This document shows positions 27,853 through 37,551 of a stretch of DNA of 52,417 nucleotides, one piece after another. The DNA is from Natroniella acetigena. GTDB taxonomy: Bacteria > Bacillota > Halanaerobiia > Halobacteroidales > Halobacteroidaceae. Location: NCBI RefSeq assembly GCF_023227745.1, contig NZ_JALKBX010000013.1, positions 1 to 52,417 of the forward strand, given 5' to 3'. The position numbers and the translations under genes are program-made. Position 1 is the first letter of the stretch; each line of letters opens with the position of its first letter. The notes under the pieces are model-generated. The model saw only the letters and a list, made by a program, of their open reading frames with translations, was not told the DNA's origin and made no database searches.

Positions 27853-28971
27853 TTATATAAATAATAAATATATAATAATAGAAAAGAAGACTAAATTCAT
27901 AGATATAAAAATAAATCTTGACTTAGCCATATAATCATAAGTCTTTTTATGAGATTTTTCTACCTGAGAAATAATATCTTCAGAATGAGATTTTATGATT
28001 TTCGACTCCTCTTCCAACTTATCAGATATGTATATCTTAAGCTCTTCTTTCAAGCTATCTAAGCTATCCTCAAAAACCTTTATATTACTCTCTAACTTCT
28101 TATCAACTCTTTTGTTTAATACTTCAAATCTAACATCGATTGTATCAATACTCTTACCTAATTTTTTATTAAAAGAAAGTAAGTTTTTATAAACTTCTTC
28201 TATATTACTTAAAAGATCCTCTAAATCCGCATCCCATTTTTCTTGAATCTTTATTGCTTCACTTGCTAATTCACCAATTATCTTATTATGAGCCTCTCTA
28301 AAATAATCATACTGCTCAATTAATTTATCACTTTGACTCTTATATAAGCTAATAGCTTCTTGTAAATCTTCTCTCTGTTCTTGTAGTTCTGCCTTTCCTA
28401 CCTTAATTGTCTCAATGAACTTTTGATTGGAATCACTAATATTCTCTACACTTGATTCCATATTCTCTAATAAACTTAACAGCCTACTTGTAGATTCAAG
28501 TTCCTTCATTGTTTCTACTAAAACCTCTGTACCTCTAAACATCTCTTCTAACTTACTACCTTCTTCTTCTAATTTATCTACTATTCGGCCACTTTTATCT
28601 AAACGATTGACAATCCTATTATTCAATCCATCAACTTCATTATCAACCTTGTCTGATAAAAGACTTAATTTTCTCATGAATTGACCTGATTTCTTTTCAA
28701 TTAATTCTTTAAGTAGTCTATCTACTATCGAAACCTCTTCTTGTATCTTCTTTAATGTTTTGTCATTACTATTTAAGCGACTATCTATCTCAGTATTAAT
28801 ATCTTTAAACCTTCCTTCTACCTTATCAGAAAGGGAGACAACCTCTCCTTTAAACTCCTCAGCTGATTCTCTTATAACTTTTTTTAAGGATCTATCTATA
28901 ACTGTTGTTGATACGCCTTCTATAATTTGAGAAAATTCTTTTACTAACCTTTTATCTTCTTTATTTAACAT
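27853..28971 (-). CDS. Tail-anchored coiled-coil protein
   Basis: 372 residues, unrecognised family. Almost the whole of residues 1-345 is charged heptad-like coiled coil. The last 20 residues (FIFISMNLVFFSIIIYLLFI) form one hydrophobic segment, giving a tail-anchored protein with its rod in the cytoplasm. Its ATG overlaps the end of the PLD gene by 11 bases. It lies directly before the dynamins and may be their membrane receptor or a sensor rod, by analogy with methyl-accepting or LeoB-type partners; this is inference. Confidence 0.8.
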   Translation of the reverse strand: MLNKEDKRLVKEFSQIIEGVSTTVIDRSLKKVIRESAEEFKGEVVSLSDKVEGRFKDINTEIDSRLNSNDKTLKKIQEEVSIVDRLLKELIEKKSGQFMRKLSLLSDKVDNEVDGLNNRIVNRLDKSGRIVDKLEEEGSKLEEMFRGTEVLVETMKELESTSRLLSLLENMESSVENISDSNQKFIETIKVGKAELQEQREDLQEAISLYKSQSDKLIEQYDYFREAHNKIIGELASEAIKIQEKWDADLEDLLSNIEEVYKNLLSFNKKLGKSIDTIDVRFEVLNKRVDKKLESNIKVFEDSLDSLKEELKIYISDKLEEESKIIKSHSEDIISQVEKSHKKTYDYMAKSRFIFISMNLVFFSIIIYLLFI

Positions 28972-30781
28972 TATTACTCTCCTCCATTTTTATAGCCAAT
29001 CCTTCAATGATTCCTACAAGATCAAAAACTTCCTCTCCTATCTCTACCGTACCTAATTTAAATTTATCAATTAATCGCTTTACTTCTTTTATATACTCTT
29101 TTAATTGATGATCCCCCCCATTTAATGCTCTACTTTCTAAGGCTAAAGATACCTTAATTATGTATTTCAAAAGAACTTCTTTCTTCTCTATATCTCTATT
29201 TAAAATATCCTCGACCTTATTTAAGAGGTCATTTTCTAATCTTAAGACTACCCAAGCAGATATAGAAAGTTGAGTCTTGCCCTCAATCCGATCATTTCTT
29301 AAATAATTAAATAAATAATCATCTAATTTTTTTGAACAGATTTTCTTCTTCTCTTCAAAAGCCTTATTGATAACCCTTGGTATTTCATTGTATAAAACTG
29401 ATTCACCTCTAATGTTATAATCGCCACGATAAGAAAGCCAATTGTGTGAACCTAAAAGGTGAAACTTCCTATCAACTATTACCTCTTTTTTATGTTGATT
29501 ACCTACTAATAACAAAGAAACTGCATTAACTCCTTCTGGGGTCTTAATTTTAGATAACCTTCTACTCATTTCTCTGTTAAGTTTAAGATTACTATTAGAT
29601 GCACGTTTTTCTATCCCCCAGGCCATGACAATTAAGACCCTTCTTTTTGCCAAACCTTTTAATAACTCAATAAAATCATCATCAACTGTCTGCTTATTTA
29701 TCCATCCCGAGAGAATAACCACATCATTAGTAGCAGACTTAAGCAACTCCAAATACTTAGGTCTAATCTTGGCATCACTAATATATTTAATACTAAGTTC
29801 ATCTTCTTGAATATCATCTTCAATATTACTATTAAATGCCTGTTCTCTAATTTTACCCATCTTTTCTTTAGCAATATCTTGGACTCTCTTTTCATATTCA
29901 GCTTTATCTACATTCTCTTCTCTATCAGTGCCTAATTTCACTATAGATAAGTCCTCAAAAACTTTATTGATAAATGAATCATCAAAAAGTTGATCTTGAT
30001 CATCATTTAACTGATTAAATCTATCTTCATATTCTAACTCAAAGCTATTAGTAAGTGGATTATAAAGTCTAAATAAGAGTTTATCTTCAACAATATCATG
30101 AATTACAATGATTCCAAATAATCGCTTCTCTACCTGTAGCACTTCTCTATCGAGCACTTTCTGAACCCTTTGACCATTATTACTAAAGAAAGAGTTCTCT
30201 TGATTCTTAAATAGGTTATTCATCTGATTTAAAGTAAGCTTAGATTGCATTGGCTTATCTTTTAAAAATTTAATAATCTTATTAAAAGCAAAGATGTCCT
30301 TAACCTCTTTATTGTTAATATCTATACTAGGTCTAACTATATCATCTACTATACGAAATTTAGCAGTTAAAGGGTCATTAAATATCTCTTGCTCTACTAC
30401 TTCTATATCTTCTCGAACCTTCTTTTTAAGAATTTTTTTCCCTTTTTCAGTAGTTATAATAAAAGGTATCTCTTCTTTGCAAAGTAAGTCATTTTTAACT
30501 AAATTAGTACATTGATTGTTAACAAAGACCTTATCTAAAGCCAATACGTGAGATAACTCATCAATGCTTGGAGGAGGGGTAATGGTACTCCCAGCCAATA
30601 ATATATGCTCTTCTAACAAATTAATTCTTTTAGCTCTCTTTACCTCCAATTTGACTTTTTCTCGAACGATAGGAAAATTATAGTACTTTGCTGTTAAGGT
30701 ATTATATCCAATAGATTTGTTTTCTACTTCCCTTACCACCTGCTCTAGTTTAGAGTCCACCTTTACCGAGCTTTGAAACAT
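28961..30781 (-). CDS. PLD-superfamily protein with single HKD motif
   Basis: 606 residues. The first half (1-330) is not recognised and looks partly winged-helix-like. A phospholipase-D-type domain lies at about 350-470: DVVILSGWINKQ, then the HKD motif HKKEVIVD (about 430, HxKx4D) and GSHNWLSYRGDYN. One HKD per chain means two chains must pair to make an active site, as in Nuc-type nucleases. The gene overlaps the helicase gene by 32 bases, so the two proteins are probably made together. SF1 helicase plus PLD is the core of the Mokosh antiphage system; here they are separate chains and have further partners. Confidence 0.85.
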   Translation of the reverse strand: MFQSSVKVDSKLEQVVREVENKSIGYNTLTAKYYNFPIVREKVKLEVKRAKRINLLEEHILLAGSTITPPPSIDELSHVLALDKVFVNNQCTNLVKNDLLCKEEIPFIITTEKGKKILKKKVREDIEVVEQEIFNDPLTAKFRIVDDIVRPSIDINNKEVKDIFAFNKIIKFLKDKPMQSKLTLNQMNNLFKNQENSFFSNNGQRVQKVLDREVLQVEKRLFGIIVIHDIVEDKLLFRLYNPLTNSFELEYEDRFNQLNDDQDQLFDDSFINKVFEDLSIVKLGTDREENVDKAEYEKRVQDIAKEKMGKIREQAFNSNIEDDIQEDELSIKYISDAKIRPKYLELLKSATNDVVILSGWINKQTVDDDFIELLKGLAKRRVLIVMAWGIEKRASNSNLKLNREMSRRLSKIKTPEGVNAVSLLLVGNQHKKEVIVDRKFHLLGSHNWLSYRGDYNIRGESVLYNEIPRVINKAFEEKKKICSKKLDDYLFNYLRNDRIEGKTQLSISAWVVLRLENDLLNKVEDILNRDIEKKEVLLKYIIKVSLALESRALNGGDHQLKEYIKEVKRLIDKFKLGTVEIGEEVFDLVGIIEGLAIKMEESNNVK

Positions 30782-33700
30782 TAATTATCCCCCCTTTGCT
30801 ATTGATAATACTAGCAATATTACTATATATCTTAGTTGCACTACTATGACTAGATTCATGACAAAACAATTGGGTGCTGCCTACTAATACTAATAGTTCT
30901 TTAGCTCTAGATAAAGCTACATTTATTCTTTCTGGACTTCTAGCAAATCCTATAGCATTATTGGGGTTATTTCTGACCATACTAACAATAACTATATCTC
31001 TTTCCATTCCTTGAAACCTATCGACTGTACCGACTCTAAATTCCAAATTAGGATAATTATCATTATTAAGAAATCTATGACTTAATAACCTTGCCTGAGC
31101 ACTATAAAATGTTATCAGCCCTACTTTCTTAATTTCAGCTCCTTGTGCTACTTTCTTGGCCCATTCTTGATCAAGGTCTGACACAACCTTTTCGATAATT
31201 TGAAGTTCAGCACTATTCTTATATGAAGTTCCCAACTTTTCTTCATAGAAATACTCACTTAAAGGCAAATCAATCCATATGTTATGATTACTTTCTGAGA
31301 TATATGGTAGCTTAAATTCATGCTTTCTATCTTGGTTTGGATTTTCTAGTCCTGATTCTAACTCTCCTCCATAAAATTGATTAATAACAGCCATAATATC
31401 TGGATGCATTCTATACTGAATATTTAGCATAGTCTTATTCTCTTCATCTGCAGCTTTCCATAGCTCAGCAAATAAAGATCTCTTAATATGATCTACTTCT
31501 TTTTTATCTACCTTAAGTTCTTCAGCCAACTCATCTAGGGTGTTCGCATGAATCATAGGAGGCAACTGCTTATCATCACCAATTAAAATCAGTTTCTTCC
31601 CTTTTAACAAGGGCAAGATCAATTCTGGTGGGGTAGCTTTACTAATTTCATCTACTATTACATAATCAAAGTCATCATACTCTTCAATGAATCTTTTAGC
31701 ACCAGTATTAGAACAAGTACTACCAATTACATTAACATTTTTGATATAAATCTCTTTTAAAGCAAATTCATCAACCTTACTAATATCTTTACTCTTCTTC
31801 TTCCAACTACTAACTAGATCTGAAAAACGATTAATATAACTAGAGTTAGCATTATAACCTCTATTAACACCCTCTAATTTACTAATAATAAAGTTAATAA
31901 AACTTAAAGAATCTAAATTATCGGTTTCTAATCTTCTATTAATAATATCTTGATCAAAATAATCTAATTGGTTAAAGTTTTTTTCCCACCAATTAAGATC
32001 GAGACTTAGTTTTTCTTTAATCTCCTTTAACTCCTCATTATAAGTAAGTATCTTCTCTTCTATGATAGTTATCTCTTCAGATAATTCTTCTTTTTTGATA
32101 GATTTATCTTTAAGATCATTATTGATTTTATCTTTAACCTCTATTAAGGAATCATTTAGATAGTTCATGAATTTACTCTTTCTTAACTCCTTAGCTATCT
32201 CTTTGGCCTCTAAATACTCTTTATTCCACTTTCGAATAAAGGAAGTCAAATCTTTTAAATCAGAAGATAATAAACTATGAGTATGTATTTGTAATGAAGC
32301 AAAAATTTCATTATTTGATGGAAGATTATTTAAAAGTCTCTTTATCTTAGTAAAACTATAATTTATTTCTTCTTTTAATCTAGTTGATAAATCGCTTTGC
32401 TTTGAAATCTCTTGATTAAGAAAGTTTCTTCTCTCCTTTACAGATATAAGTTCAGCACTAACTCTATCTATATCCTGTTCTATCTTCTCAATAAATTCTA
32501 TAGAACTTCCTTCTAAACCTTCAAAGATTATTTCAACTACTTTCAATTTTAATCCTGTCATTAAGCTCTCTTGCTCTTTAATATTTCTTTTAAGTTTTTT
32601 ATATGACTTCTTAACCTTAAAATTAAATTCAGAGAAATTTTCAAAAGCCCTTTCAAGCTTCTTATTATCTTTACTATCTAAATAACTTTGACCAATAACG
32701 CTTAAATCGATATATGCTCCCTTTTTTCCCTTCCAATAACTCTTATCAACTCTCTTTATATAATCAAAAAGTTTATTCTCTGCTTGAATTGAAAATACCT
32801 TTGGTTTTAATAAAGATTTAAGGGCATTTTGAGAATAACCTTGGTCTAGTAACTTAGCTCTTAGCTTAGTGATAAAAGATTCATTTAAATCAATAATGGC
32901 TTCTAGCTGATTAGCTGCTAAAATAAATTCATCATAGTTTTCATAATTATTCCGTAAGACTGACAACTTCTTTTCTACTCCACCTTTACTTCTACTCCAA
33001 ATCACTTTAAATAATTCTTCATCAATCTCTCCCCTGTATAAATTAACAGGCAAAGAATTATTAAGATTATCGATCAAATTATCTAACATTCCCAAATCAA
33101 TTGCAGTAGGAGATATATTATCAAGCCATTTATCTACATCCAACTCCCTCTGTTTTAAACTTTCTTGATAACTTTGTAGCTTTGCATAGTTTAATTTCTC
33201 ATCTGATAATCTTTCATTTAAAACTTCTATCTTATTAGTTAATTCTTCCTTCTTATTAATGAGTTTCTCAAACTTATTGTTACTAAATTCTTGTTGAATT
33301 TTTGAGATATTATTAATCTCTTCTTCTATATTTGCATATATCTTTGACTCTTCTTCATAACCTTTGAGAATAGTAGCTTTTAAATGATAAGCCTTCTGAG
33401 CTACTTCATATATTCTGTTGAAATCTAATTTTAATAAATTAGGTCTCATATTAGATTCATTAATCTTATTTAAATATTTTAGAATAGAATCTAGGTTTTC
33501 AATAAATTTTATGTAATTATCATTTATAGCTAATAGCTCTTCTAAATCCTTTGTCTCTTTCTGAGCTAAGTCTTGTTGCAAAAAATTATCTATAATAGAT
33601 TCTAAAGAGTTTATAACCTCTTGATATTTATCAGTATCTCTATTAATTTGATTTAACTCTTTAAGTAACTTTCTCTTCCATTCTTCTTCTTTTCTTAGAT

Positions 33701-35231
33701 TATCCTCAGCCTCTTTCTTCTTCTCTAAGCTTTTCTTATAACCTACTAACCTCCTTTTTATTTCTCTTGCTCTCTTAGTAAAATCAACACTTTTACGACA
33801 CTCTTCAATCTTAGATTCTGCTTTCTTGGCAGAACTTTTCAACCAAGTTTTTACAACTTTATCTTCTGTATAAGCTAGTCCTTCTTTTTCAACAGAAGAA
33901 CCTAATCTTAAAGCTCTAACTGATGGAACCTCCATTAACCTTGCAATAACATTATCTACTGCTAAATTTGATTGAGAAGAGAGTAAAACCTTTTTACCTT
34001 GCTTGACTATCTGATGACACATCTCAGTTATGACTGTAGTCTTACCTGTTCCTGGGGGCCCCTTAACCAGATATAAATCCTTAGTATTAATTGCATTCTC
34101 TACTGCCTTCAACTGCCTATTATTCAATGTTTTAATGAAAAGAGCTTCTCTATCTAACTTTATATCATTCGAGGGAAGTCTTGATTTCTTAGCATCAAAA
34201 ATAAACTTTGCTAAATTAATATTTGCCATTTGACCTTGGCGAAACTTCTCCAATCCCCTCTTACGCCTTTTAATCTCTGTTAAATCTCCAATAGGCTTGT
34301 ACTCTAAAACTCCACTCTGTGGAGGGCGAGTTGATATTTTATTTAATCTATCTAAAAACTCTTCATTCAATCTAACCCTTAGCCTCATATTCTTCTTATT
34401 AAAATCTATTAACTCTCCTATTATCTGACCTTTATTATATATTTTTTCATCATCTTGACTTTTAGCTTTATTTAAATATATAGGATAGCCTATGCTCCTT
34501 TTAATTTTAGCTAGAAGTGCTTCATTAAAAGTTTGATCTTTATCTATAAAGAACTCTAAACTCTCTTCTTTTAAATTTTCTTTATACCCTAGATAATTAA
34601 GCGAAAAATATTTATCTTCTGCTAATTTTTCTTTAATATTAAGATACCTTCGCCAATCTTCCAGACGTTTATTTGTCAAATGATAGTACTCTTGAGAAGT
34701 AGGAAGTTCTTTGATTTTAGTCACAATATCATCTGGTATTCCTAAGCCATAATATGTAGCAATATCCTTCGGATAAAAGCTTAAAAAAGCAGGAATACTA
34801 TAAACACTATCTTGCCCTATATTCTCAGGTAGTAAAGAAAAATTGGTTACAATAAATTCATTAGAATCTCTTCCTTTAGCCTGTTGAATACCACGTAAAA
34901 CAATTGTCTTCTTCGGAAAATATGATAATAACTCCTTATTTACACTTCCTTGACTATCGGTAGCTATAATTACATCAATCAAATCATCTCCTTCACTACC
35001 TACTCCTGCATTTCTAAGATAAGATTGATATTCTTTATTAGGCGACAGTATCTTCTTTAATAGATCATAACTAATCTCTTCTTTCTTATTAAAGGAATTA
35101 GTTTCAATATGTTCTTTACCAATTTCATTACTTATATATTCTAGAATATTAGAATATATATTCTTCACTGCTGTATTGGTAAGAATAATTTTCAAACCAA
35201 TACTTAATAGATCTTCTTTATAATTAGACAT
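30750..35231 (-). CDS. Giant SF1 (UPF1/DNA2-like, COG1112) helicase with long coiled-coil insert
   Basis: 1493 residues. Helicase motifs: I GPPGTGKTTVITE (about 390), Ia LLSSQSNLAVDN, II VIVDEISKATPPE (about 1192), III IGDDKQLPP, IV-like LITFYSAQ, V VGTVDRFQGMERDIVIVSM (about 1404) and VI INVALSRAKE (about 1438). Between Ia and II lie about 750 residues of charged helix, much longer than the 1B/stalk insert of ordinary members. An N-terminal region of about 370 residues has no clear family. The enzyme should unwind or move along RNA or DNA with ATP. It is the first gene of the operon, with AAAGGTGG before the ATG. Fusion by assembly error is unlikely because motifs are in order and in frame. 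Confidence 0.9.
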   Translation of the reverse strand: MSNYKEDLLSIGLKIILTNTAVKNIYSNILEYISNEIGKEHIETNSFNKKEEISYDLLKKILSPNKEYQSYLRNAGVGSEGDDLIDVIIATDSQGSVNKELLSYFPKKTIVLRGIQQAKGRDSNEFIVTNFSLLPENIGQDSVYSIPAFLSFYPKDIATYYGLGIPDDIVTKIKELPTSQEYYHLTNKRLEDWRRYLNIKEKLAEDKYFSLNYLGYKENLKEESLEFFIDKDQTFNEALLAKIKRSIGYPIYLNKAKSQDDEKIYNKGQIIGELIDFNKKNMRLRVRLNEEFLDRLNKISTRPPQSGVLEYKPIGDLTEIKRRKRGLEKFRQGQMANINLAKFIFDAKKSRLPSNDIKLDREALFIKTLNNRQLKAVENAINTKDLYLVKGPPGTGKTTVITEMCHQIVKQGKKVLLSSQSNLAVDNVIARLMEVPSVRALRLGSSVEKEGLAYTEDKVVKTWLKSSAKKAESKIEECRKSVDFTKRAREIKRRLVGYKKSLEKKKEAEDNLRKEEEWKRKLLKELNQINRDTDKYQEVINSLESIIDNFLQQDLAQKETKDLEELLAINDNYIKFIENLDSILKYLNKINESNMRPNLLKLDFNRIYEVAQKAYHLKATILKGYEEESKIYANIEEEINNISKIQQEFSNNKFEKLINKKEELTNKIEVLNERLSDEKLNYAKLQSYQESLKQRELDVDKWLDNISPTAIDLGMLDNLIDNLNNSLPVNLYRGEIDEELFKVIWSRSKGGVEKKLSVLRNNYENYDEFILAANQLEAIIDLNESFITKLRAKLLDQGYSQNALKSLLKPKVFSIQAENKLFDYIKRVDKSYWKGKKGAYIDLSVIGQSYLDSKDNKKLERAFENFSEFNFKVKKSYKKLKRNIKEQESLMTGLKLKVVEIIFEGLEGSSIEFIEKIEQDIDRVSAELISVKERRNFLNQEISKQSDLSTRLKEEINYSFTKIKRLLNNLPSNNEIFASLQIHTHSLLSSDLKDLTSFIRKWNKEYLEAKEIAKELRKSKFMNYLNDSLIEVKDKINNDLKDKSIKKEELSEEITIIEEKILTYNEELKEIKEKLSLDLNWWEKNFNQLDYFDQDIINRRLETDNLDSLSFINFIISKLEGVNRGYNANSSYINRFSDLVSSWKKKSKDISKVDEFALKEIYIKNVNVIGSTCSNTGAKRFIEEYDDFDYVIVDEISKATPPELILPLLKGKKLILIGDDKQLPPMIHANTLDELAEELKVDKKEVDHIKRSLFAELWKAADEENKTMLNIQYRMHPDIMAVINQFYGGELESGLENPNQDRKHEFKLPYISESNHNIWIDLPLSEYFYEEKLGTSYKNSAELQIIEKVVSDLDQEWAKKVAQGAEIKKVGLITFYSAQARLLSHRFLNNDNYPNLEFRVGTVDRFQGMERDIVIVSMVRNNPNNAIGFARSPERINVALSRAKELLVLVGSTQLFCHESSHSSATKIYSNIASIINSKGGIINVSKLGKGGL

Positions 35232-35384
35232 TTACTATACCACCTTTATTTCATTAAGCACCAATTTTTAAATCAACATCTATTATCAAGTAGGTTTTAA
35301 AAGCCCAATCTCATATATTTGTAAATTTTTAACAAGATTTTTTTACTTCTTATTTTTAAGATAATTTAACCCTACTACTAATTA

Positions 35385-35571
35385 ACAGAAGATAAATCCA
35401 ACAATTATTCCAGCCGTTCCTCCCCATAGCCAAGTAACTAAACTTCCCATAATAGCCCCTTCTTTACCTTGTTCCAACCTTTGCTTCCAACTTTAATCTT
35501 TAATTAAAGATAGCTAATGCCATACCAATTCCAAAGCCTAATATAAGAGCTTGATCAAATCTAATTATAAC
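35385..35571 (-). pseudogene. Decayed second copy of the membrane-nuclease gene
   Basis: The 340-base gap 35232-35571 holds broken pieces of a relative of the 21850-22917 protein. One frame reads IIRFDQALILGFGIGMALAIFN before a stop, matching VRFGQAALLGFGIAFTLSLFN in the intact gene. After a frameshift WKQRLEQGKEGAIMGS matches WQDRFEQGMEGAVIGT, and it then jumps to TWLWGGTAGIIVGFIF, matching IWLWGSSAGIVVGVLF; about 60 residues between are deleted. The HNH part is missing. It abuts the cut end of the restriction endonuclease gene, so the join is a recombination or deletion scar. Confidence 0.85.
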
Positions 35572-35979
35572 CTATCTAATGTGTATTGTGTTACTTTTGT
35601 ACCTGTTAGGTTCACAATTGCGACATACATCAGTTATTCTTGGATCATCATTATATAATTTGTTTTTAGGATAAGAACTATTTAATGCAATACTAGCTCC
35701 CTGACTTCCAATCTTCTTTACTTCTATTGCAGCACCATTTTCGATTATAAAATCAGGTGGATTATTTTGATTTCCTAAATAAGATAAGTAATTGCTATAT
35801 TCATACTCTTTATCACTCACATCTTCTAACTCAAAGGTATTACAAAATAAATCTTTAATATAATATTCTAATGCATCTCCAACATGATTAACACGATTTT
35901 TACTTTGATATACTTCTGAAATACAATTGACTTTAATCTTATCAAGGTTAACTAATGCTTTTAAAATATTAGTCTTCAT
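35572..35979 (-). pseudogene. Truncated NgoPII-type restriction endonuclease
   Basis: 135 residues with a good start (AAGGAGT before ATG 35979). VGDALEYYIKDLF, then NPPDFIIENGAAIEVKKIGS (PD...ExK catalytic core with Asp, Glu and Lys) and ALNSSYPKNKLYNDDPRIT match the N-terminal half of the NgoPII family, which is about 270-280 residues long. The frame stops right after RYKSNTIHIR, exactly where sequence from the membrane-nuclease remnant begins, so the C-terminal half has been lost. The protein is probably inactive. It follows its methyltransferase by 104 bases. By family the target would be GGCC, not provable from sequence. Confidence 0.85.
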
Positions 35980-36083
35980 TTTACCAACTCCTTTAATATA
36001 AAAATGAACTCTATAATTAACAATTGTATAATTATAAATAATTTTCCTTTATATTAAAAAAGTTATCAACTATTTTATTAAAA

Positions 36084-37112
36084 TCATAAAGTAATTTTTT
36101 CATTACTCTTCCCAACAAGTTTTAAGTCTTGCTTAATTTGCTTAGCTAAAACTTTCGCCATTTTAACTGGAACTGCATTCCCTACCATTTTATATCCATC
36201 ATTAAGCTTTTCATAAAAAAACTTAAAATCATCTGGAAAAGTCTGTATTCTAGCAGATTCTCTAATCGATAATCGTCTATAATTATCATCTTGAAATTTC
36301 CAATTATCTTTTTCTACTTTAACCATTGGTTTAGCCGAAGGATGAATTTTAGCATGACGACCACTAGCTTCTACTGTATATGCTTGTTCATCCCAACCTC
36401 TTCTTCTATTTCTTGACATATATCTTGATGAAAAACCACCTATATAGTATTCATGTGCATTAATATCTAATTTTTCACTATTGGTATAATTTTTATCTTT
36501 AGCAGGTAAAGGTTCTGGTAAATCACTAATAGCATCACGTAAAGTCTTTCTATCTCTTTGTTTCAAATTATCAAAATTAAATATCAAGTCCAAATCATTT
36601 CTATAGCCAACAATAAAAACTCTTTTCCTTGTCTGTGGAACACCATAATCCGCCACATTAATTTTTTTATACTCCACTTTGTAACCGATATCTTCTATTA
36701 TGCTTAATATCTTTTTAAACTCATCTATATTATTTTTATAGGTAATACCAGATACATTCTCTGCAAAAAAAAACTTCGGCTTTTTATCTCTTAACACCCT
36801 AATATATTCATAAAAAAGTTTCCCTCTATTATCATCAATTCCACCTAAAGATCCAGCAATACTCCAAGATTGACAAGGAGGCCCACCTATTATACCATCG
36901 GCTTCTGGTATTTCACATGATTCAATATCAACAATTGACCTGATATCTAATTCAGTACCTTTATGATTATATTCATAAGTTTCTTTAATCTTTTCATTAT
37001 ATTCATTTGCCCAAACAACATCAAAATTAGCTTTTTTAAAACCTAAATCTAAACCACCACAACCTGAAAACAAAGAAACAACATCTAATTTAAATTCTTT
37101 ATTATTAGTCAT
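36084..37112 (-). CDS. DNA (cytosine-5) methyltransferase, partner of the NgoPII-type enzyme
   Basis: 342 residues, full length for this family (M.HaeIII/M.NgoPII are about 330-340). Motifs in order: I SLFSGCGGLDLGF, IV GGPPCQSWS with catalytic Cys, VI ENVSGI, VIII VPQTRKRVFIVGY, a target-recognition region (about 195-265), IX RESARIQTFPDDF and X GNAVPVKMAKVLA. All catalytic residues are present, so it should be active even though the restriction gene behind it is cut. Target specificity is inferred from the neighbour as GGCC. GGCC is present in this window. Confidence 0.93.
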   Translation of the reverse strand: MTNNKEFKLDVVSLFSGCGGLDLGFKKANFDVVWANEYNEKIKETYEYNHKGTELDIRSIVDIESCEIPEADGIIGGPPCQSWSIAGSLGGIDDNRGKLFYEYIRVLRDKKPKFFFAENVSGITYKNNIDEFKKILSIIEDIGYKVEYKKINVADYGVPQTRKRVFIVGYRNDLDLIFNFDNLKQRDRKTLRDAISDLPEPLPAKDKNYTNSEKLDINAHEYYIGGFSSRYMSRNRRRGWDEQAYTVEASGRHAKIHPSAKPMVKVEKDNWKFQDDNYRRLSIRESARIQTFPDDFKFFYEKLNDGYKMVGNAVPVKMAKVLAKQIKQDLKLVGKSNEKITL

Positions 37113-37278
37113 ACTACGCCCCCTACAATTTAATTAGTCTATACAAACTTATATCAAATATTATTAACAATTACAACAGCAATATAATATTCCAGAATCT
37201 CTATTTTTTTATTCTCAAATATTCTATCACTTGCTTTTGATTAATCACCACCACTTTACAAGAAAATTGAATAAAAAA

Positions 37279-37339
37279 TGCGACCAATCTCCTTTATATC
37301 TTCGACCAAGAAAATATACAAGAAAGGAAATCAGTCGCA
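37279..37339. repeat. Inverted repeats, probably insertion-sequence debris
   Basis: In the 440-base gap 37113-37551, TGCGACCAATCTCCTT (37279-37294) is mirrored by AAGGAAATCAGTCGCA (37324-37339), 13 of 16 bases matching. A second pair, GATTAAATGG (37429-37438) and CCATTTAATC (37462-37471), encloses GTACGTAC. An eroded reading frame beginning at 37339 may be the start of a transposase, but I cannot name it. No gene is supported here. Confidence 0.45.
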
Positions 37340-37551
37340 TGAACATTATATTAAAAAATCAAAGAAGTATCTATTCATTTATCAATATCATCTAGAAGTT
37401 TGGTCAAAAGTATGATACAATTATTCATGATTAAATGGATTTTGTACTTGGGGGTACGTACCCATTTAATCAAAGGAGTTTTATTTTTTCAAGAACTTTT
37501 TATAAAAAACGATGCAACGCTAATGTCCTTAAATAATCTTTTAATAATTTG

